The notes under the pieces were generated by a model. The model made no database searches and was not told where the DNA came from. It saw nothing but the letters and a program-made list of their open reading frames with translations. Positions 59,712 through 64,000 of a stretch of DNA of 64,000 nt are shown in pieces. The stretch lies in contig JHVP01000002.1 of NCBI GenBank assembly GCA_000620205.1, positions 496,001-560,000 on the forward strand, given 5' to 3'. Source of the DNA: Geodermatophilaceae bacterium URHA0031 (GTDB lineage: Bacteria > Actinomycetota > Actinomycetes > Mycobacteriales > Geodermatophilaceae). A program made the translations under genes and the position numbers. Within the stretch, counting starts at the first letter, position 1. The number at the start of each line of letters is the position of its first letter.

Positions 59712-60890
59712 TCACGACGCCGTGGCCCGGTCGCCCTTCGCCTCGGCCAGCCGGCTGAGGATGCGCTCGACCCGGACGATGCCGGCGACCGCGCCGACGT
59801 CGTCCACGCAGACGACCGGGTCGAAGCGGCAGGACTCGGGCCGGGCGACCACCCGGCGGGCGACCTCGGCCACCCCGGCGGAGGCGGGCACCCGCAGGCT
59901 GACCGGCGCCACCCGGTGACCGGGCTGGTCGTCCGCGCGGCGGACCGGGAGCAGCAGCGCCACCGGGTGCCGGTGCCGGTCGACCCGCACCGCGACCCGG
60001 TCCTCGGGCAGCGGGCCCTCGCCCTCCACCGCGACCTCCTCCAGCAGGCTGACGACGTTCTCGACCAGCCGGGCCCTCGAGCTCCGCAGCCGCAGCCGCT
60101 CGGCGACGGCGGGGTCCAGCTGCGACCACGGCGGTGCCGGCCGGCCCAGCAGGTACCCCTGCCCCAGCGGCACCCCGAGCCGCAGGAAGGCGTCCATCTC
60201 GGCCCAGGTCTCCACGCCCTCGGCCAGCAGCCACGCGTCGATCCGGCCACCGAACTCGCCGAGCAGCTCGGCCAGGGCGAGCTTGACCTCGTCGGTGTCG
60301 GCGCCGGCCACCAGCGCCCGGTCCAGCTTGATCATCTGCGGCCGGAACTGGGTGAGCTGCTGCAGCCCCGAGTAGCCGGAGCCGGCGTCGTCCAGGGCCA
60401 CCAGCGCGCCGCGGTCGAGCAGGGCGTCCTTGAGGTCGACGAGCGGTCGCAGGTCGGCGACGTCCTGGTGCTCGGTCAGCTCGATGACCAGCGGTGCCAG
60501 GTCTCCGGCCGCCAGCAGCGGGCGGGACAGCGCCGGGTGGGTGAGCAGGTGCGGGCTGACGTTCACGGTCAGGAAGCAGTTGGGCGGCAGGCTGTGCCGC
60601 AGCGACAGGCACCGCTCGACGACGACGGCCTCCAGCTCGGCCCCGACGCCGTGCCGGTCGGCGGCCGCGAACCACAGGTCGGGGGTGTGCGCGCTCGGTG
60701 CGCCGGTCGGGTCGGTGAACCGCGCCAGGGTCTCGTACCCGGCGACCACGCCACGGTGCAGGTCGACGATCGGCTGGAAGACGGTGCGCAGGGCGTCCGG
60801 CCGGGCCAGCACCCGGGCCAGTTCGTCCGGCGACACCGCGGCCGGGGCATCCGAGGCGGCGGCGACCGGGCCGGGGGCGAACGACTCCAT
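59712..60890 (-). CDS. EAL-domain c-di-GMP phosphodiesterase with CBS-like tail
   Basis: 392-aa soluble protein. EAL domain at about 20-255 with signature Y-E-T-L (ETL for EAL, glutamate kept), TVNVSPHLL, VIELTEHQ, ALDDAGSGYSG, IKLDRAL, AEGVET and GQGYLLGRP, so every catalytic residue is present and hydrolysis of c-di-GMP is expected. The C-terminal part (about 280-385) ends with a CBS-like strand pattern (VVCVDDVGAVAGIVRVERIL), a likely nucleotide sensor. ATG 60890 is used; the frame extends 29 Ser/Arg-rich codons upstream. Confidence 0.88.
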   Translation of the reverse strand: MESFAPGPVAAASDAPAAVSPDELARVLARPDALRTVFQPIVDLHRGVVAGYETLARFTDPTGAPSAHTPDLWFAAADRHGVGAELEAVVVERCLSLRHSLPPNCFLTVNVSPHLLTHPALSRPLLAAGDLAPLVIELTEHQDVADLRPLVDLKDALLDRGALVALDDAGSGYSGLQQLTQFRPQMIKLDRALVAGADTDEVKLALAELLGEFGGRIDAWLLAEGVETWAEMDAFLRLGVPLGQGYLLGRPAPPWSQLDPAVAERLRLRSSRARLVENVVSLLEEVAVEGEGPLPEDRVAVRVDRHRHPVALLLPVRRADDQPGHRVAPVSLRVPASAGVAEVARRVVARPESCRFDPVVCVDDVGAVAGIVRVERILSRLAEAKGDRATAS

Positions 60891-61304
60891 ACGGCTGGAT
60901 CGGCTGCTGCCGCGCGCCCGCACAGCCTGCTTCCCCCGCGCGGGTGACGACTGCGCCCCGGCACCGTCACCCGGCACGTCGGTCCCGTGGCGATCCCGGC
61001 CACCCCGGCCCGGTGCAGCTGCGGGAGGATCATCCGCGCGTGGCCGTCCACCAGGTCCAGGTCAGCATCCGGGCAGCAGGACGACGAGCACCTGCGGCGG
61101 CACCGTGGTCACGGCGGCGGTCAGCGCGAGCAGTCGCGTCGGGCCGCGGAACACGGTCCGGCACCACCCACAGGCGGCCATCGCCGAGAGCGCCTCGGTG
61201 AGCCACCGGCCACGACAGCACCGTCCCGCACCGACTCGTGTCCGCCGCAGCTCCGCGTCCCGCTCCCCAGGAACCCTCAGCGACACCCGACCCCAGGAGT
61301 GACC
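60891..61304. other. 414-base intergenic region, no recognisable gene
   Basis: Between divergent EAL and GH2 genes. Several short frames exist on both strands but none shows conserved motifs, an RBS or coding-like third-position bias that I could see by eye. May contain both promoters; no clear -10 or operator was identified. Confidence 0.5.
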
Positions 61305-63173
61305 ATGCCCGCAGGGGCCAGCCGGCAGGACGGCACCCATCCCCGCCCGCAACTGGTGCGGGAGCAGTGGACCGACCTCTGCGGGACCTGGCAGTTGGCG
61401 TTCGACGACGCCCGGGCCGGGCTGGACGGACGCTGGGCTGCGTTGACCGACCTCGCCGACCGCTCGGTGTTCGACCGGGACGTCAGGGTGCCCTTCCCAC
61501 CGGAGTCCGAGGCCTCGGGGGTGGGTGACACCTGTCCGCACTCGGTGTTCTGGTACCGGCGGACGGTACGGCTGGCGGACATCGCCGGCGCCGAGGCCGT
61601 GGCCCGGGACGGCGCCCGCGTGCTCCTGCGGTTCGGCGCCGTCGACCACAGCGCCTCCGTGTGGCTGGACGGCGCCCTGCTCGGCACGCACGGAGGTGGT
61701 CAGACGCCGTTCTCCTTCGACGTGACCGCGCCGCTGACCGCGGGAGGTCGGGACGACGAGCACGTCCTGGTGGTCCGGGCGCACGACGACCCGCGGGACG
61801 TGACGCAACCGCGGGGCAAGCAGGACTGGCTCGACGAGCCCCACGCCATCTGGTACTCCCGGACCAGCGGCATCTGGCAGCCGGTCTGGTGCGAGGTCGT
61901 ACCGGCCGTCGCGGTCGAGCACCTGGCGTGGACCCCGGACCTGCCCGGCGCCGCGGTGCACCTGGGCGTCACGCTCCGCGAGACCCCGACCGAACCGGTG
62001 ACGGTCGCGGTGCGGCTCGAACTGGACGGGGAGCTGCTGGCCGAGCACTCGGTCCGCGTCCACGAGCAGCGGAGCCGCACCACCGTGGCGGTGCCGGCGC
62101 TGCGCAACGGGCAGGCCCGTCAGGACCTCACGTGGTCCCCGGAGCAGCCGCGGTTGGTCGACGCCACGGTGCGGGTGCTCACCGCCCGGGAGGGCACGGC
62201 CGACGGGCGGGTCCTGGACGAGGTCAGCAGCTACCTGGGTCTGCGCAGCGCTGGGGTGGGCGGCGGTGCCTTCCTGCTCAACGGCCTCCCGTACTACGTG
62301 CGGTCGGTGCTGGGCCAGGGCTACTGGCCGGCGTCGCATCTGGCCGCGCCCGATCCCGGTGCGCTCCGTCGCGAGGTGGAGCTCATCAAGGACCTCGGCT
62401 TCAACGCCGTGCGCGTGCACCAGAAGGTGGAGGACCCGCGGTTCCTGTTCTGGGCGGACCGGCTCGGTCTGCTGGTGTGGGGCGAGACGGCCAACGCCTT
62501 CGCCTTCTCCCCCGAGGCGGTGCGGCGGCTGACCGCGGAGTGGCTGGACGTCGTGCAGCGGGACGTCAGCCACCCGTGCATCGTCACCTGGGTGCCGCTG
62601 AACGAGAGCTGGGGCGTGCACGACATCGCCACGGACCCGGCCCAGCAGGCCTACGCCACCGGGCTCGCTGCGCTGACCCGCGCGGTCGACCCCAGCCGTC
62701 CGGTGATCAGCAACGACGGCTGGGAGCACACCGACAGCGACGTGTGGACCGTGCACGACTACGCCGACACCGGCGAGGTCCTGGCGCAGCGGTACGCCTC
62801 GGCCGACATCGCCGAGACGGTCGGGCGGCCCGGGCCGGCCGGCCGGGTCATCCGGCTGCCCGGTGGCACGGACCGCGGGCAGCCGCTCATGCTGACCGAG
62901 TTCGGCGGCGTCCGGTACACCCCGGACCTGCCCGAGGACCAGGCAGCGGCACGCACGTGGGGGTACTCGACCGCACGGGACGCGGAGGACTTCGCCGCCC
63001 GGCTGACCGATCTGCTGTCCGCCGTCCAGCGCTCACCCGGGCTGGCCGGCTTCTGCTACACCCAGCTCACCGACACCGTGCAGGAGGCTAATGGCCTGCT
63101 GGACCAGCACCGCGAACCCAAGCTCCCGGTCGACCTGCTGCGCCGGATCATCACCGGACGGCCGGACGCCTGA
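61305..63173 (+). CDS. Glycoside hydrolase family 2 protein (beta-galactosidase/glucuronidase-like)
   Basis: 622-aa cytosolic glycosidase with the usual order: sugar-binding jelly roll (about 20-180), immunoglobulin-like domain (185-275) and TIM barrel (280-620). The acid/base Glu is in TWVPLNESWGV (about 434) and the nucleophile in MLTEFGGVRY (about 533). No signal peptide. Closest to beta-glucuronidase/beta-galactosidase-type GH2; the substrate is not predictable. ATG 61305 has AGGAG five bases upstream. Confidence 0.9.
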   Translation: MPAGASRQDGTHPRPQLVREQWTDLCGTWQLAFDDARAGLDGRWAALTDLADRSVFDRDVRVPFPPESEASGVGDTCPHSVFWYRRTVRLADIAGAEAVARDGARVLLRFGAVDHSASVWLDGALLGTHGGGQTPFSFDVTAPLTAGGRDDEHVLVVRAHDDPRDVTQPRGKQDWLDEPHAIWYSRTSGIWQPVWCEVVPAVAVEHLAWTPDLPGAAVHLGVTLRETPTEPVTVAVRLELDGELLAEHSVRVHEQRSRTTVAVPALRNGQARQDLTWSPEQPRLVDATVRVLTAREGTADGRVLDEVSSYLGLRSAGVGGGAFLLNGLPYYVRSVLGQGYWPASHLAAPDPGALRREVELIKDLGFNAVRVHQKVEDPRFLFWADRLGLLVWGETANAFAFSPEAVRRLTAEWLDVVQRDVSHPCIVTWVPLNESWGVHDIATDPAQQAYATGLAALTRAVDPSRPVISNDGWEHTDSDVWTVHDYADTGEVLAQRYASADIAETVGRPGPAGRVIRLPGGTDRGQPLMLTEFGGVRYTPDLPEDQAAARTWGYSTARDAEDFAARLTDLLSAVQRSPGLAGFCYTQLTDTVQEANGLLDQHREPKLPVDLLRRIITGRPDA

Positions 63174-63180
63174 CACGTGA

Positions 63181-63214
63181 CGGGGCCCGCCTCCCCGGAG
63201 GGAGACGGGCCCCG
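63181..63214. terminator. Bidirectional hairpin between GH2 and sseC genes
   Basis: CGGGGCCCG (63181-63189) pairs with CGGGCCCCG (63206-63214), with an inner CTCC/GGAG stem. It lies between two converging gene ends. Confidence 0.75.
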
Positions 63215-63219
63215 CGCTG

Positions 63220-63513
63220 TCAGGCGATCGCGAGCGTCGTCTCGTTCAGGCCGACGTCCGCGGCGACGCTGCGCTCTGCCCGGCCGATCGGCGAGAGCGA
63301 GCGCAGGGTCCACGTACCGGGCGCGGCGAAGAACCGGAACTCGCCCTCCGGGCTGGTGACCACCTCGGCGGTGAACTCGTCGGTGGCGTCCAGCAGCCGC
63401 ACGTAGGCGCCGGCCACCGGCGTCCCGTCGTGCCAGACCGAGCCCTGGATCACCGTCTGGGTGGCCAGGTCGACCCCGGCCAGCGTGCCGCCCTGGGCGG
63501 GGGCGCCGCACAC
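63220..63513 (-). CDS. DUF1416 protein (SseC-like)
   Basis: 97-aa beta-sandwich-like protein starting VCGAPAQGGTLAGVDL, with IQGSVWHDGTPVAGAYVRLL and SPEGEFRFFAAPGTW segments typical of a carboxypeptidase-regulatory-like (transthyretin) fold. In mycobacteria the same gene (sseC) follows the cysA-type sulfurtransferase, as here with one base between stop and start. Thought to assist sulfur metabolism; mechanism unknown. Confidence 0.87.
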   Translation of the reverse strand: MCGAPAQGGTLAGVDLATQTVIQGSVWHDGTPVAGAYVRLLDATDEFTAEVVTSPEGEFRFFAAPGTWTLRSLSPIGRAERSVAADVGLNETTLAIA

Positions 63514-63514
63514 G

Positions 63515-64000
63515 TCAGGCGCCCTTCGCGATCGGGACGCCGACCAGGGAGCCGTACTCGGTCCACGAGCCGTCGTAGTTCTTCACGTTCTCGTGCCCGA
63601 GGAGCTCGCGCAGCACGAACCAGGTGTGGCTCGAGCGCTCCCCGATGCGGCAGTAGGCGATGGTGTCCTTGCCCTCGTCCAGGCCGGCCTCGGCGTAGAG
63701 CTTGGCCAGCTCCTCGTCGCTCTTGAAGGTGCCGTCCTCGTTGGCCGCCTTGCTCCACGGCACGTTGACCGCCGAGGGGATGTGGCCGGCGCGCTGGGCA
63801 CCTTCCTGCGGCAGGTGCGCCGGGGCGGTGAGCTTGCCGGCGAACTCGTCGGGGCTGCGCACGTCGACCAGGTTCTTGGTGCCGATCGCGGCGACGACCT
63901 CGTCGCGGAAGGCGCGGATCGAGGTGTCGGGCTCGGCGGCCTGGTACTGCGTGGCGGGGCGCTCGACGACGTCGGAGGACAGCGGCCGGCTGTCCAGCTC
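63515..64000 (-). CDS. Thiosulfate sulfurtransferase (rhodanese), 5' partial
   Basis: C-terminal 161 residues of a two-domain rhodanese; the N terminus lies beyond the window end. Visible: [28 protein letters not shown], and the active-site loop [11 protein letters not shown] with the persulfide-forming cysteine. The CRIGERS loop suggests thiosulfate rather than mercaptopyruvate as donor. Matches CysA2/CysA3 (Rv0815c) with sseC following. Confidence 0.92.
   Translation of the reverse strand, partial: ELDSRPLSSDVVERPATQYQAAEPDTSIRAFRDEVVAAIGTKNLVDVRSPDEFAGKLTAPAHLPQEGAQRAGHIPSAVNVPWSKAANEDGTFKSDEELAKLYAEAGLDEGKDTIAYCRIGERSSHTWFVLRELLGHENVKNYDGSWTEYGSLVGVPIAKGA

Noticed and set aside
60891-61304. 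Decayed gene in the EAL-GH2 gap
   Set aside because: Short frames on both strands show no similarity I could recognise, so a pseudogene call cannot be supported.
61062-62756. Long minus-strand open frame opposite the GH2 gene
   Set aside because: The GH2 protein has both catalytic glutamates in frame; the antisense product has no recognisable domain.
1-64000. tRNA, rRNA, insertion sequence or prophage
   Set aside because: No cloverleaf-like segments, rRNA cores, transposase motifs (DDE, HUH, serine recombinase) or phage structural genes were seen by eye.

Overview
The window reads as one chromosomal segment of a very GC-rich actinobacterium. Evidence for that is mycothiol synthesis (mshA), system II cytochrome c maturation next to the heme genes, SenX3-RegX3, many GTG starts and many 4-base stop/start overlaps. 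Gene order from the HTH/HbhA-like pair (about 46.7-48.1 kb) back to menD follows, as I recall it, Mycobacterium tuberculosis Rv0474 to Rv0555. The 50.6-64 kb part resembles Rv0811c-Rv0815c (ygfZ, class IV aminotransferase, nitrobindin-like, sseC, cysA). The gene set and repeat style suggest Geodermatophilaceae (Blastococcus/Geodermatophilus/Modestobacter); this is an inference, not a database result. I saw no rRNA, tRNA, CRISPR, prophage or insertion sequence.

Layout. 0-8 kb: a GGDEF-EAL protein, then menaquinone genes (menC-menD on minus, menE-menA on plus) around two membrane-protein genes. 8-21 kb: a long minus-strand run, rex-hemA-hemC-hemD-hemB-hemL-phosphatase-tlpA-ccdA-resB-ccsB, which makes heme and attaches it to cytochromes c. 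A Rex-type operator sits inside the candidate promoter at its head, so NADH/NAD+ state may control the whole run. 21-26 kb: glutaredoxin, an AMP-forming ligase, and a bldN-like ECF sigma factor followed by its rsbN-like membrane anti-sigma gene, with a BldN-type promoter between them. 26-34 kb: lipid acyltransferase, epimerase, 32-aa ribosomal protein bS22, a BldC-like DNA-binding protein, a DnaA-box cluster, proC, Ppx/GppA, a Cys-rich protein and a GlxA-type regulator. 34-45 kb: regX3-senX3 facing phoU across a PHO-box-like element, gpmA, an MFS pump, YbjN, mshA, an SDR and murB. 45-55 kb: methyltransferases, PspC, HbhA-like and HTH genes, asparaginase, an rsiG-type c-di-GMP-binding anti-sigma gene, BKACE, ygfZ, fur, a PabC-like gene and nhaA. 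55-64 kb: peptidase-like DUF885, a nitrobindin-like gene, an epimerase/TetR pair, an EAL protein, a GH2 hydrolase, and sseC with a partial sulfurtransferase.

Three themes stand out. (1) A developmental/second-messenger set: bldN-rsbN, an RsiG with two complete c-di-GMP motifs, and two c-di-GMP enzymes. (2) Dispersed hairpin repeats that begin at stop codons; one copy is translated inside a ligase gene and another forms the murB tail. A second hairpin family brackets regX3-senX3-phoU. (3) About fifteen genes whose start codon lies 5-8 bases after a TANNNT-like -10 box, which predicts leaderless mRNAs.
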